DNA from: Rhodanobacter ginsengisoli
GTDB lineage: Bacteria; Pseudomonadota; Gammaproteobacteria; Xanthomonadales; Rhodanobacteraceae
Length of the DNA: 64,000 nucleotides
NCBI RefSeq assembly: GCF_042657065.1
Contig: NZ_JBHSNF010000003.1
Span: forward strand, 538,373 to 602,372
Reading direction: 5' to 3'
The position numbers and the translations under genes are program-made. Positions 17,740-26,079 of the stretch are shown piece after piece (positions within the stretch are counted from its first letter, which is position 1; the number at the start of each line of letters is the position of its first letter). Under the pieces are notes generated by a model, which was given only the letters and a program-made list of their open reading frames with translations, was not told the origin of the DNA and ran no database searches.

Positions 17740-18759
17740 ATGCACGTGATCGATCTGCGCAGCGACACGGTAACCCGGCCGACCGACGCGATGCGCGCGG
17801 CGATGCTGGCGGCGGACGTCGGCGACGATGTCTACGGCGAGGATCCCACCGTCAATGCGCTGCAGCAGCGGCTGGCCGACGAGCTCGGTTTCGATGCCGG
17901 GCTGTTCGTGCCCAGCGGCACCCAGTCCAACCTGCTGGCCTTGCTGGCGCATTGCGAACGTGGCGACGAATACCTGGTCGGCATGGACGCGCATACCTAC
18001 AAGTTCGAGGGCGGCGGTGCGGCGGTACTCGGCTCGATCCAGCCGCAGCCGATCGTGCAGGCGGCCGACGGCAGCCTGCCGCTGGAGTGCATCGAGGCGG
18101 CGATCAAGCCGGTCGATCCGCACTTCGCGCGCACGCGCCTGCTGGCGCTGGAAAACACCTGGCATGGCCGTACGCTGCCGCTGGACTACCTGGCCGCGGC
18201 GCACGACCTGGCGCGCTCGCACGGGCTCGACCTGCATCTGGACGGCGCGCGGCTGTTCAACGCCGCGGTCGCCTGCGCGGTGCCGGCGCGCGAGATCGCG
18301 CGGCATTTCGACACGGTGTCGATCTGTCTTTCCAAGGGGCTGGGCGCGCCGGTCGGCTCGGTGCTGGTCGGCTCGCATGCGCTGATCGACAAGGCGCGCC
18401 GCTGGCGCAAGGTCGCCGGTGGCGGCTGGCGTCAGGCCGGCATCCTGGCGGCGGCGGGCCTGCATGCGCTGGACCATCATGTGGCGCGGCTGGCCGAGGA
18501 TCACCGGCGTGCGGCGTACCTGGCCGGACGCCTGCGCGAGATCGCCGGCATCGACCTGCTCGGGCAGTACACCAACATGGTCTTCATCGACGTGCCGGCC
18601 GCGCGCCTGCGCGATCTGGACGTCCATCTGCGCGAGGCCGGCATCCGCATCAGCATCGGCTACCTGCCCACGCTGCGGCTGGTGACGCACCTGGACATCG
18701 ACGATGACGGGATCGAGCGCACGGTGGCAGCGTTCCGCGGATTCTTTGCTGCCGGCTAG
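17740..18759 (+). CDS. ltaE: Low-specificity L-threonine aldolase
   Basis: PLP enzyme that cleaves L-threonine and L-allo-threonine to glycine and acetaldehyde. The 339-residue product begins MHVIDLRSDTVTRPT, an exact family start. The PLP-binding lysine is K199 in SICLSKGLGAP, the ring-nitrogen aspartate is D168 in LHLDGAR, and the ring-stacking histidine is H85. The ATG at 17740 is preferred to a GTG at 17737 because AGGAG at 17730-17734 is better spaced from it. A run of nine G residues lies in the leader at 17679-17687. The 3' end overlaps glsA on the other strand by 4 bases. Confidence 0.95.
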   Translation: MHVIDLRSDTVTRPTDAMRAAMLAADVGDDVYGEDPTVNALQQRLADELGFDAGLFVPSGTQSNLLALLAHCERGDEYLVGMDAHTYKFEGGGAAVLGSIQPQPIVQAADGSLPLECIEAAIKPVDPHFARTRLLALENTWHGRTLPLDYLAAAHDLARSHGLDLHLDGARLFNAAVACAVPAREIARHFDTVSICLSKGLGAPVGSVLVGSHALIDKARRWRKVAGGGWRQAGILAAAGLHALDHHVARLAEDHRRAAYLAGRLREIAGIDLLGQYTNMVFIDVPAARLRDLDVHLREAGIRISIGYLPTLRLVTHLDIDDDGIERTVAAFRGFFAAG

Positions 18760-19673
18760 AAGATCGACAGGCCGGTCTTGCTGGTGAACCGTTCCAGCGC
18801 CTCGCTGCCGGCCAGCGAGTTGCCCTTGGCGTTGAGTCCTGGCGACCATGCCGCCACCGCCAGCCGGTTCGGGATCACCCCGACGATGCCGCCACCGACG
18901 CCGCTCTTGCCGGGAATGCCCACGTGGTAGGCGAAATCGCCGGCGGCGTCGTAGGTGCCGCAGGTCAGCATCAGCGCATTGATGCGCTTGGCCTGGTCCG
19001 GCGACAGCACCGTATCGCCGCTCCACGGGCAGCGACCCTGGTTGGCCAGGAACAGGAAGCCGCGCGCCAGGTCGACGCAGCTCATCACCAGCGAGCACTG
19101 GTAGAAATAGAAATCGAGCACCTCGTCGATCGCGTTTTCGAGGTTGCCGAAGCTGCGGATGAAATTGGCCAGCGCCGCGTTGCGGAAACCGTGCGCCTTT
19201 TCCGACAGCGCGACCTGCGGGTCGTCGTGCAATATCGGGTTGGCGCTGCAGCGGCGTATCGTGTCCAGCAAGCGGGCGCGGGGATCGTCGCGGGTGGCGA
19301 GCACCACGTCGGCGACTACCAGGGCACCGGCGTTGATGAAGGGATTGCGCGGCAGGCCGTTTTCCAGTTCCAGCTGCACCAGCGAATTGAACGCATTGCC
19401 GGAGGGCTCGCGCCCGACCCGTTGCCACAGGCGGTCACCGATGGATTGCAGGGCCAGGGTCAGCGTGTAGACCTTGGAGATGCTCTGCACCGAAAAGCCC
19501 TCGGTGGCATCGCCGGTCTGGAACAGCTGGCCGTCGAGCGTGACAACTGCCATGCCGAATTTTTCACGCGGCACGTCGGCCAGTCGCGGGATGTAGTTCG
19601 CCACCGCTCCTCGCGTCAGCAGCGGCTGCACCTCGTCGCGGATCTCGTCCAGGATGGTCTGGTAGTCGGGCAT
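18756..19673 (-). CDS. glsA: Glutaminase
   Basis: Hydrolyses glutamine to glutamate and ammonia, a serine-dependent beta-lactamase-like fold. The 305-residue product contains the catalytic SxxK motif as SISK (S64, K67), followed by the family segments PSGNAFNSLVQLE and RNPFINAGALV, and near the end PGKSGVGGGIVGVIP. It matches the short bacterial glutaminase family in length. The start at 19673 (MPDYQTILDEI) is chosen over one four codons upstream because family proteins begin there. It lies 55 bases downstream of the PHA depolymerase gene on the same strand and may be cotranscribed. Confidence 0.95.
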   Translation of the reverse strand: MPDYQTILDEIRDEVQPLLTRGAVANYIPRLADVPREKFGMAVVTLDGQLFQTGDATEGFSVQSISKVYTLTLALQSIGDRLWQRVGREPSGNAFNSLVQLELENGLPRNPFINAGALVVADVVLATRDDPRARLLDTIRRCSANPILHDDPQVALSEKAHGFRNAALANFIRSFGNLENAIDEVLDFYFYQCSLVMSCVDLARGFLFLANQGRCPWSGDTVLSPDQAKRINALMLTCGTYDAAGDFAYHVGIPGKSGVGGGIVGVIPNRLAVAAWSPGLNAKGNSLAGSEALERFTSKTGLSIF

Positions 19674-19728
19674 GGCCTGGCACATGTCCCGCGCCGGGAG
19701 CGCGGGGGGATCATGGGAAAGAGCGAGC

Positions 19729-20982
19729 TCAGCTGGCGCTGGTATCGAACTTGCGGATGAAGTCGCGCACCTGCGGGTACACCGTCTCGCGCCAGCGGCG
19801 GCCGCTGAAGATGCCGTAGTGGCCGGCGCCCTCGATCACCTTGTGCACGCGGCGCTTCGCCGGGATGCTGCTGCACAGGTCGTGCGCCGCTTCGGTCTGG
19901 CCCAGGCCGGAGATGTCGTCCAGCTCGCCTTCGACGGTCAGCAGGGCGCTCGACTCGATCGCGGCGGGGTTGACCCGCTCGCCGTTCACGTCCCACAGCC
20001 CGCGTGGCAGCAGGAACTGCTGGAATACCCCGGAAATCGTGTCCAGGTAGAACTTCGCCGGCATGTCCAGCACGGCGTTGTATTCGTCGTAGAACTTGCG
20101 ATGCGACTCGGCATCGTCCATGTCCCCGCGGACCAGATCCTGGTAGAAGTCCCAGTGCGAGCTGAGATGGCGGCTCGGGTTCATCGCGATGAAGCCGGCG
20201 TGCTGCAGGAAGCCGGGGTAGACCTCGCGGCCGCGGCCGGGATAGTTGCTCGGCACGGTGTGGATCACGTTGCCCTTGAACCAGGACAGCGGTTGCGTGG
20301 TGGCCAGGTTGTTGACGCTGGTGGGGCTGCGCCGCGGGTCGATCGGGCCACCCATCATGGTCAGGCTGCGCGGGGTGGCTTCGCCACGCGCCGCCATCAG
20401 CGACACGGCGGCCAGCACCGGCACGGTCGGCTGGCATACCGAGATCACGTGCAGCGATTCGGCGCCGATATGCCGGATGAACTCCTCGATGTAGCCCACG
20501 TAGTCGTCCAGCCCGAACGTGCCTTCGGCGGCCGGCACCATGCGCGCATCGACCCAGTCGGTGATGTAGACCTTGTGATCGCGCAGCAGCGTGCGCACGG
20601 TGTCGCGCAGCAAGGTGGAATGGTGGCCGGACAGCGGCGCCACCACCAGCACCACCGGGTCGACCTTCATCTTCTCGATGGTGGCCGGATCGTCGCTGAA
20701 GCGCTTGAAGCGCTTGAGCTCGCAGAACGGCTTGGCCAGTGCCACGCGTTCGATCACGGCGATTTCGTGATCGTGCGCGGTGGCGCTGTGGATATCGAAT
20801 TCAGGCTTCTCGTAATCCTTGCCCAGGCGGTGGATCAGTTCGTAACCGGCCGCCATCCGCTGCGCGCCGGGAAACTGCGCGAACGGGTTGCTGTGATCGT
20901 TGAGCATGCTGGAGTTGGCTTGCGCGAAGTAGCTCAGTGGACCGAGGAACGAGCGCTGCCATTCGTGGAGTTGATAAAGCAT
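19729..20982 (-). CDS. phaZ: Intracellular polyhydroxyalkanoate depolymerase
   Basis: Degrades intracellular polyester storage granules or short-chain PHA. The 417-residue product resembles the PhaZ1 type: it begins MLYQLHEWQRSFLGPLSYFA and uses a cysteine nucleophile, C183 in HVISVCQPTVPVLA, in place of the usual lipase-box serine. Later segments GPIDPRRSPTSVNNLA and GELDDISGLGQTEAAHDLC fit the catalytic aspartate region, and GAGHYGIFSGRRW gives the histidine. No PHA synthase is present in this window, so granule metabolism cannot be confirmed from context; the family is also found in organisms that use it for other polyesters. Confidence 0.85.
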   Translation of the reverse strand: MLYQLHEWQRSFLGPLSYFAQANSSMLNDHSNPFAQFPGAQRMAAGYELIHRLGKDYEKPEFDIHSATAHDHEIAVIERVALAKPFCELKRFKRFSDDPATIEKMKVDPVVLVVAPLSGHHSTLLRDTVRTLLRDHKVYITDWVDARMVPAAEGTFGLDDYVGYIEEFIRHIGAESLHVISVCQPTVPVLAAVSLMAARGEATPRSLTMMGGPIDPRRSPTSVNNLATTQPLSWFKGNVIHTVPSNYPGRGREVYPGFLQHAGFIAMNPSRHLSSHWDFYQDLVRGDMDDAESHRKFYDEYNAVLDMPAKFYLDTISGVFQQFLLPRGLWDVNGERVNPAAIESSALLTVEGELDDISGLGQTEAAHDLCSSIPAKRRVHKVIEGAGHYGIFSGRRWRETVYPQVRDFIRKFDTSAS

Positions 20983-21082
20983 CGAATTGGATGACCGGGT
21001 GACGAAAACGCTTTCATCTTAGCGCTGTTTGGGCCCGCTGTGGTGCGATGCCGCAAAGTCAGTCGCCAGCTGGATCAACAAG

Positions 21083-21829
21083 TTACCCGCGACGGCAGTA
21101 CAGCAGCAGCTCGTCGACCCCTTGCGTGGCGCCCAGCCCGGCTCGCCACTGCAGCGGTTTCTGGAAGCGCAGCCCGAGCGGCATGAACACGTGGTTGTAC
21201 CACCACATCGCGCGCTCGCGCCGGTGGGTCAGGTACCACTGGCCGAGGTCGAGCAGGCGCGAGGACTTCGGCTGCATGCCATACACCGCGCTGTGTTCGA
21301 TGCGGATGCCGTGGTCGGCCAGCTTGGCGACGATCCGCGCCGGCTCGTACCGGCGGCAGTGGCCGACGAAGTCGTCGAACGCGGTCCATGCCTCCGGGTG
21401 CAGCGGTACCGACAGCAGCATGCTGGCACCGGGTGCGGCGACCCGTGCCAGTTCGGCCAGCGCGCCGTCGTCGTCGGCGACATGTTCCAGGATGTCGAGC
21501 GCGCAGACCAGGTCGAAACTGGCGTCGGCGCAGGGCAACGCGCCGATCATGCCGTGCACCGTGCTGGCGCCGCGGGCATGCAGCCGATGCAGGGCGGCAT
21601 GGCTGAGGTCGACGAAGCAGGTGCCGTCCAGCGGCAGCCGCGGGCGCAGGCCGGGCGCCACTTCCAGCCGACGCGGAGCCCCGGCCGCCAGTTCGCGCAG
21701 CAGCGGCCAGGTGTTGAATCGTTCCGGACCGATCAGTTTGGCCCGGGCCCACAGCGATTCGTAGAACCCCCGGTTGGCGAGGATCAGTTCGGCGTCGTTG
21801 CGACTTTCGGCGGGGCGTGGTGGGGACAT
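21083..21829 (-). CDS. Class I SAM-dependent methyltransferase
   Basis: Predicted small-molecule or lipid methyltransferase of 248 residues, substrate unknown. The Rossmann-type core is visible as TCFVDLSHAALHRLHARGAS, then LPCADASFDLVCALDILEHV with the acidic post-II motif and the following loop LAELARVAAPGASMLLSVPL, which together fit the Methyltransf_11 family. A tryptophan- and histidine-rich C-terminal part (RRERAMWWYNHVFMPLG) is specific to this protein. It is followed by the PHA depolymerase gene on the same strand (100 bases away) and preceded by an RDD membrane protein; no functional link is evident. Confidence 0.75.
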   Translation of the reverse strand: MSPPRPAESRNDAELILANRGFYESLWARAKLIGPERFNTWPLLRELAAGAPRRLEVAPGLRPRLPLDGTCFVDLSHAALHRLHARGASTVHGMIGALPCADASFDLVCALDILEHVADDDGALAELARVAAPGASMLLSVPLHPEAWTAFDDFVGHCRRYEPARIVAKLADHGIRIEHSAVYGMQPKSSRLLDLGQWYLTHRRERAMWWYNHVFMPLGLRFQKPLQWRAGLGATQGVDELLLYCRRG

Positions 21830-21870
21830 CGGCGCATTGGACCCGGTAGGCGCTCAGCGTAACGTGAAGC

Positions 21871-22389
21871 TCAGCCCGCCAGGCGAAGCTCGGTCGCGGC
21901 GACGATGTCGTGCAGGGCGCGCCGGCGTGGGTCGAACAAGGCCACCGCGAACCAGCCGGCCCAGACTGTCAGCACCGTCCACAGCGTCGCATGCAGCCCG
22001 AGCATCGGCTGCAGCATCAGCAGCAGCAACGGCGCCGCCGCCACCAGCACGCGCAGCAGCGCCTGCTGCAGCGTGGGTGCGCCGCCATCGGCCCGGGTCA
22101 GCCGGATATGCCACGGCCGCATGCCCACGGTCTGTCCACCGCGCATCCACGAGCTGATGAAATACGCCGCCACCACCACTCCCTGCAGCGGCCGGTACCA
22201 GGCCGGGATCACGGTCCGCGCGCCGGTCTGGATCAGCTGGCCGCCGGTGGCCAGCTGGCACAGCAGGCCGACTACCATCACGATCGCGATCACGATCAGC
22301 AGGTCGTAGACCAGCGCCAGCAGCCGCCGCCACAGCGGACAGGGACGAGCAGGGTGGGATGGCACCTGGGTGTCTGGGTTCACGGGCAT
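21871..22389 (-). CDS. RDD-family integral membrane protein
   Basis: A 172-residue inner-membrane protein of the RDD family, function unknown. Start MPVNPDTQVPSHPARP at 22389 is chosen because longer readings run into the divergent xerD region. The RDD signature positions are seen as WRRLLALVYDLLIVIAIVMV near the N-terminus, then GMRPWHIRL (the GxxxxxxxV-type turn), and the closing RRRALHDIVAATELR. Four hydrophobic segments are visible. It is 41 bases from the methyltransferase gene and probably cotranscribed. Two further RDD proteins lie at 50622 and 51140. Confidence 0.8.
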   Translation of the reverse strand: MPVNPDTQVPSHPARPCPLWRRLLALVYDLLIVIAIVMVVGLLCQLATGGQLIQTGARTVIPAWYRPLQGVVVAAYFISSWMRGGQTVGMRPWHIRLTRADGGAPTLQQALLRVLVAAAPLLLLMLQPMLGLHATLWTVLTVWAGWFAVALFDPRRRALHDIVAATELRLAG

Positions 22390-22439
22390 CGGGCTGCGGT
22401 CGCTTGCGTAGTGCGCGCGCAATGGCCAGCATCGTGCGC

Positions 22440-23357
22440 ATGAAGAAGGAAGAAACTCACGCCAGTATCGCCGAAGCCGACCAGCGGAGCATCGCCGCCT
22501 TTCTGGAGCGGGTGTGGTCGGAGGACGGTCTGGCTGATCGCACGCTGGAAGCGTATCGCCGCGACCTGGAGGCACTGGCGAGCTGGCTGGCCGGGCGTGG
22601 CCGCAATCTGCGGGTGGCGCGGCGCGAGGATATTTCCGCGTATCACGGCGCGCAGTCGGTCGCATTGCGTTCGATCGCGCGGCGGCAATCGGCGTTCCGC
22701 CGCTACTACGCGTTTCTCGTCCGCAACGAACCGGGCTTTGCCGATCCGACCCTGCTGGTGGAACGACCGAAGATGCCACGCAGCCTGCCCAAGGCGCTGG
22801 CCGAGCGCGAGATCGAGGGTCTGCTCGACGCGCCGGATGTGGGCACCACGCTGGGCCTGCGCGATCGCGCCATGCTGGAGCTGATGTATGCCTCCGGCCT
22901 GCGCGTATCCGAATTGGTCGAGCTGCCGCTGGCCGCGCTCAACACGCGCCAGGGCGTGCTGCGGGTGACCGGCAAGGGCGGCAAGGATCGGCTGGTGCCG
23001 GTCGGCGAAATGGCGCTGGAGCGCATCGGCACCTATCTGTCCGGCGCCCGGCCGCAGCTGGCGAAGGGCCGTCAGCCGGCGGCGCTGTTCCTCAGCATGC
23101 GCGGCGAGGGCATGACCCGGCAGATGTTCTGGACCCTGGTGAAGCGCTATGCATTGAAGGTCGGGATCAACCCCAAACGCATCTCGCCCCACGTGCTGCG
23201 CCACTCGTTCGCGACACACCTGCTCAATCACGGCGCCGACCTGCGTGCCCTGCAGATGCTGCTCGGCCACAGCTCGCTCAGCACCACCCAGATCTACACC
23301 CTGGTGGCAAAGGAAGGCCTGAAACGCCTGCACGCACAGCACCATCCGCGGGGGTGA
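22440..23357 (+). CDS. xerD: Site-specific tyrosine recombinase XerD
   Basis: With XerC, resolves chromosome dimers at dif. The 305-residue product has all six catalytic residues: R155 (ASGLRVSEL), K179 (GKGGKDR), H251 and R254 (HVLRHSFATHLL), H277 (LLGHSSLST) and Y286 (QIYT). The N-terminal SAM-like core-binding domain (IAAFLERVWSEDGLADRTLEA) is intact. The ATG at 22440 gives the normal length; an in-frame ATG at 22422 would add six residues and neither has a clear ribosome binding site. It is transcribed away from the RDD gene and borders the accessory patch that begins after its stop codon. Confidence 0.93.
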   Translation: MKKEETHASIAEADQRSIAAFLERVWSEDGLADRTLEAYRRDLEALASWLAGRGRNLRVARREDISAYHGAQSVALRSIARRQSAFRRYYAFLVRNEPGFADPTLLVERPKMPRSLPKALAEREIEGLLDAPDVGTTLGLRDRAMLELMYASGLRVSELVELPLAALNTRQGVLRVTGKGGKDRLVPVGEMALERIGTYLSGARPQLAKGRQPAALFLSMRGEGMTRQMFWTLVKRYALKVGINPKRISPHVLRHSFATHLLNHGADLRALQMLLGHSSLSTTQIYTLVAKEGLKRLHAQHHPRG

Positions 23358-23550
23358 ACGGCGCTGCCGGTAGCGCGCCACTCGCAGGCAAGCCGGGGCG
23401 GGTTGTCAGCCTGTAGTCCAATCTTCGCCGATCCAGATGACCAGTCTCGTAGGACAACTTGACCAGCGTTGCTAGCCCATAGACGATCCGACTGAAGGTC
23501 GCTTGTCGACGGAGGACACCGCCCAATCCGTAATCACAGGGAGGCTAGAC

Positions 23551-23937
23551 ATGACCGACCTGCCTTATTCGATTGAACTACACGACTCGACAATCAGCGG
23601 CATCGAGAGTCGCGACGGATCGATCATTATCAAGTTCAGTCGCGCATATGTGCATCTGGATGGCAAGGGATGGGCTCAGGAAGCTGAGATTCGTGTTTGC
23701 AGCGCAACCGTTGGTGGTGAGCAAGTTGACTACCCTGCCAAGGTAGGGGACGGCAAGCTTGTTACTGAAGATGGCCCTTATCACAACTTGCTCATGCTTC
23801 CCTTGTCGACCACCGGGCCAGTCAATCTCGAAATCGAGTTCTTCTCGGGGAAGGTCGTTCGTATAAGTGGGACCGGGATCGACGTGACCCTCAAAGGGCG
23901 GCGAACCCTCTTGGAACAGGTGGCGGGCCGTTTGTAA
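23551..23937 (+). CDS. Unrecognised 128-residue protein in accessory patch
   Basis: I do not recognise a family. The product MTDLPYSIELHDSTISGIES onward is acidic, beta-rich and has no signal peptide or membrane segment, so it is likely cytosolic. A good ribosome binding site (AGGGAGG at 23538-23544) supports the ATG at 23551. Codon use is less GC-biased at third positions than in xerD, and the surrounding DNA is AT-richer, which suggests horizontal acquisition. Its position just before an integron-type core site (24121) raises the possibility that it was once a mobile gene cassette, but I could not define a full recombination site between it and the next gene. Confidence 0.6.
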   Translation: MTDLPYSIELHDSTISGIESRDGSIIIKFSRAYVHLDGKGWAQEAEIRVCSATVGGEQVDYPAKVGDGKLVTEDGPYHNLLMLPLSTTGPVNLEIEFFSGKVVRISGTGIDVTLKGRRTLLEQVAGRL

Positions 23938-24120
23938 GTCCAATGGTCTGCTTGCGACCCGTAGCGGCCGCTCCAGGGCCATGGCTCTCCGCCCGGTTAT
24001 ACGTTTGTTTGTTAGCCTGACGCAGCAAAGGTAAACTCCCGGCAGAATAAGGGATTGCGTCAGTAGCTCCGAGCGCGATCAAGTATGTATAACCGGACCC
24101 ACGGGTCCGTCTAATCAGTA

Positions 24121-24127
24121 GTTGGGC
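24121..24127 (+). other. Integron R' core site upstream of the VOC gene
   Basis: GTTGGGC fits the attC/attI core consensus GTTRRRY and lies 9 bases before the ATG of the VOC gene, the usual position of the core site at the start of a gene cassette. A full attC partner (RYYYAAC) is not convincing upstream; GCCTGAC at 24015 and GTATAAC at 24085 each differ from consensus. The 7-base match alone is weak and is supported mainly by the full attC site downstream of the same gene. Confidence 0.5.
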
Positions 24128-24135
24128 GCCTGAAC

Positions 24136-24525
24136 ATGCGCATTGAGCACATCGCCCTCTGGACCACCGACATCGAGCGTTGCAAAGCGTTCTATGTCTC
24201 GTACTTTGGTGCCACGACCGGTGCTTCGTACGTAAACCCCACAAAGGGGTTTGAGTCCTGCTTTCTGAGCTTCTCGGAAGGCGCACGCATTGAGGTCATG
24301 AAGACAACTACGCTGTCTCCTGTGTTCATTGAGGCAGGCGCACAGCGTATGGGGCTCACCCACTTCGCAATATCGGTCGGATCGGAGGCACGCGTTGATG
24401 CGCTCACCGCACAACTGAGGGCCGACGGGCACCCAATCGTCGATGGTCCTCGCCGCACAGGCGATAGTTACTATGAAAGCGTGGCGCTCGACCCAGATGG
24501 AAACCGAGTTGAAATCACTGCCTGA
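24136..24525 (+). CDS. VOC-superfamily (glyoxalase/bleomycin-resistance-like) protein, probable integron cassette gene
   Basis: A 129-residue vicinal-oxygen-chelate protein with two beta-alpha-beta-beta-beta modules: RIEHIALWTTDIERCKAFY with first metal ligand H5, and THFAISVGSEARVDALTAQL with a second-module histidine, ending YYESVALDPDGNRVEITA where E126 is the usual last ligand. Substrate is unknown; relatives include glyoxalase I and antibiotic-binding proteins. It lies between a GTTGGGC core site and a complete attC site, so the gene plus attC (about 488 bases) has the dimensions of an integron gene cassette. VOC proteins are frequent cassette cargo. Third-position GC is lower than in the flanking core genes. 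Confidence 0.82.
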   Translation: MRIEHIALWTTDIERCKAFYVSYFGATTGASYVNPTKGFESCFLSFSEGARIEVMKTTTLSPVFIEAGAQRMGLTHFAISVGSEARVDALTAQLRADGHPIVDGPRRTGDSYYESVALDPDGNRVEITA

Positions 24526-24537
24526 GGTGCAGCAGGC

Positions 24538-24615
24538 GCCTAACCCTTCCATCGAGGGAACTTGCTCCAGCGGGCTTCGCTCGCCTACGCAAGCCCCTCA
24601 TGTCAAACGTTAAGT
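24538..24615 (+). repeat. Integron attC recombination site (59-base-element type)
   Basis: A 78-base site bounded by R'' GCCTAAC (24538-24544) and R' GTTAAGT (24609-24615), both matching the attC consensus exactly (RYYYAAC and GTTRRRY). Between them the two halves are imperfect inverted repeats: GAGGGAACTTGC at 24554-24565 pairs with GCAAGCCCCTC at 24589-24599 with one unpaired base, which is the extrahelical-base feature that integrases read. The apex holds CGGGCTTCGCTCG. It starts 12 bases after the VOC stop codon and ends 4 bases before the next start codon. No integrase gene adjoins it. Confidence 0.85.
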
Positions 24616-24619
24616 GTCG

Positions 24620-24976
24620 ATGGCCGAGCTACGTACCAAGCCGATGCTCCGTGAGGCGGAACGCCTCGTAGCGGACGCTGAATACCTTCGAGGCAAGGTC
24701 AATGCGGAGTCGAATGGTTCCTGCCTGCTTGAATTGCTTGCCCTCGAGATCCTACTCGAGTGCAGCGTGCTGCTCGAAACAGGGTCACTTGAGCGCGGTC
24801 ACGACTACGTACACATCTTCCTTCGTCTTGAGTAAGGAGCGAGACGAGAGATCGTTGAGGCAGCAGCTCAGCGCATGGGGCCAATCGCCGACTATTCAGA
24901 CCCGTACTGGTTGCTCGCACTGTTCAGCTCAAACTTCATTCGCGCACGGTATCCGTACGAAGCTTGTAGATCCGGA
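24620..24976 (+). pseudogene. Broken cassette-borne gene of unknown function
   Basis: Begins with ATG at 24620, 4 bases after the attC core site. The first 71 codons (MAELRTKPMLREAERLVADA, then LLECSVLLETGSLERGHDY) end at a TAA at 24833-24835. The same frame continues without a gap as GARREIVEAAAQRMG and DPYWLLALFSSNFIRARYPY, which reads like continuing protein, so the TAA looks like a nonsense change (CAA to TAA would fit). The frame then runs into the IS30-type region. I do not recognise the family. Alternatively the 71-residue product is real on its own. The downstream limit is approximate. Confidence 0.5.
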
Positions 24977-25053
24977 ATGTCCGAGTCTGACGGCGGATTC
25001 AACCGGTGGATGCAACACACTGAGAGCTGCCACAGGCAGCAGGAGCGTTGCAG

Positions 25054-25399
25054 ATGCACTACCGGAAACGGATCTATTACTCGGAAACACAGAAGTCGTT
25101 GATGTGGGATCGCTGGCAGCGCGGCGAGCCGCTGCAGCAGATTGCCGACCTGTTCGATCGGCATCATTCCGCTATTGCCGGGGTCTTGGCTCGGTCAGGA
25201 GGCATTCGTCCACCACAACGTCGTCGCTCACTGCGGGCGTTACGACCGAACGTACGATAGGAGATATCGCGTGGTGTGGCTGCCGGCAAGTCGATTCGTT
25301 CGATTGCCGCTGCGCTGAACCGGGCGTCCTCGACCATCAGCCGCGAGCTGCAACGCAACCAGGGTCGGCAACGCTACCGGGCCGCGCAAGCCGCTCGAG
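25054..25399 (+). pseudogene. Truncated IS30-family transposase with in-frame stop
   Basis: The frame opens MHYRKRIYYSETQKSLMWDR with AGGAG at 25041-25045 and shows the IS30-type N-terminal DNA-binding region, including SAIAGVLARSGGIRPPQRRR. A TAG at 25258-25260 interrupts it, but the same frame resumes as EISRGVAAGKSIRSIAAALN and RASSTISRELQRNQGRQRY, exactly the next part of IS30 transposases, so a single GAG-to-TAG change would explain the stop. The DDE catalytic domain is missing: the frame decays into 9-base repeats and the neighbouring gene at 25422. No terminal inverted repeats could be defined. It is a dead remnant of an insertion sequence. Confidence 0.85.
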
Positions 25400-25426
25400 C
25401 CGCTCAAGTCGCTCAAGCCGCTCAAG
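25382..25426. repeat. Five imperfect 9-base tandem repeats at the transposase breakpoint
   Basis: CCGCGCAAG, CCGCTCGAG, CCGCTCAAG, TCGCTCAAG, CCGCTCAAG follow one another exactly where the transposase remnant ends. The last unit overlaps the stop codon of the gene on the opposite strand (25422-25424). The array may mark the deletion junction or a slippage expansion after it. Confidence 0.8.
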
Positions 25427-26021
25427 GCGGCAGGATATCGAGGCTCTCCACATAGATCAGCTCGCAGGCGCCCGCGCCGGTGTCGTCGCGGCTCATCGAG
25501 GTGCGCCAGTGCCAGCCGTTGGCGCGGCTGGCGTCGACCAGGAAGCCCTCGATGTGCACGACCTGGCCGGCGCGCACCTGTTCGAGTTCATGTTTCACGC
25601 CGGCATCGGCGGGGATCATGTGCATGTTCGCGCTGGACGTCTCGATCTCGCGGCGCGGAATCGGAAACTCATTGACGTGCCAGTAGTAGAAGCGGCCGGA
25701 CTGGCTGATGTCGATCTTCGCCAGCACGGCGCTGTCGGACATGCGGCCCCAGCCCAGCGCGAGGTCTTCGGGGATCAGTTGGGCGTCGTCGCCCCAGGTA
25801 TAGTCCGCACGCGACAGCACGCGGGCGGTGATGTCGAAATGCGCGCGGGTGGTCAGCGTGACGTCGCCGCGCTGCAGTTGCGCGCCGTGGTCGAGGTCGA
25901 CCTGCACCGGCACTTCGGCGGCGAGCACGCCGGGGGCGGGATGCAGCGGGCGATGCTGCCGCTGCTTGAGTACGGCCAGCAGGAGCAGCAACGCGGCGGC
26001 GACGATCAGGAGCTTGCGCAT
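25422..26021 (-). CDS. Exported protein of unknown function
   Basis: A 199-residue protein with an N-terminal hydrophobic segment (RKLLIVAAALLLLLAVL) that is either an uncleaved anchor or a signal peptide. The rest is predicted periplasmic: LTTRAHFDITARVLSRADYT, then LALGWGRMSD, FYYWHVNEFPIPRREIETSS and GQVVHIEGFLVDASRANGWH. The IEG-W-SR-DTG-CE segments resemble small secreted proteins annotated as hypothetical in related bacteria; I do not recognise a named domain. Its stop codon lies within the 9-base repeat array next to the IS30 remnant, so its C-terminus may have been altered. Confidence 0.65.
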   Translation of the reverse strand: MRKLLIVAAALLLLLAVLKQRQHRPLHPAPGVLAAEVPVQVDLDHGAQLQRGDVTLTTRAHFDITARVLSRADYTWGDDAQLIPEDLALGWGRMSDSAVLAKIDISQSGRFYYWHVNEFPIPRREIETSSANMHMIPADAGVKHELEQVRAGQVVHIEGFLVDASRANGWHWRTSMSRDDTGAGACELIYVESLDILPP

Positions 26022-26079
26022 GCGGGCAGCGGGCGTGAAGGAACGGGGAGTGTAAGCCGCCCGCCGGTAGCGTGCGCAA

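Noticed and set aside
23938..24127. A second full attC site between the unknown gene and the VOC gene
   Set aside because: Only the GTTGGGC core fits. Candidates for the other core (GTCCAAT 23938, GCCTGAC 24015, GTATAAC 24085) each break consensus and do not give matching arms.
25382..25426. Tandem 9-base repeats as a CRISPR array
   Set aside because: No spacers, units too short, and they continue the reading frame of the transposase remnant. No CRISPR array or cas gene was seen in the window.
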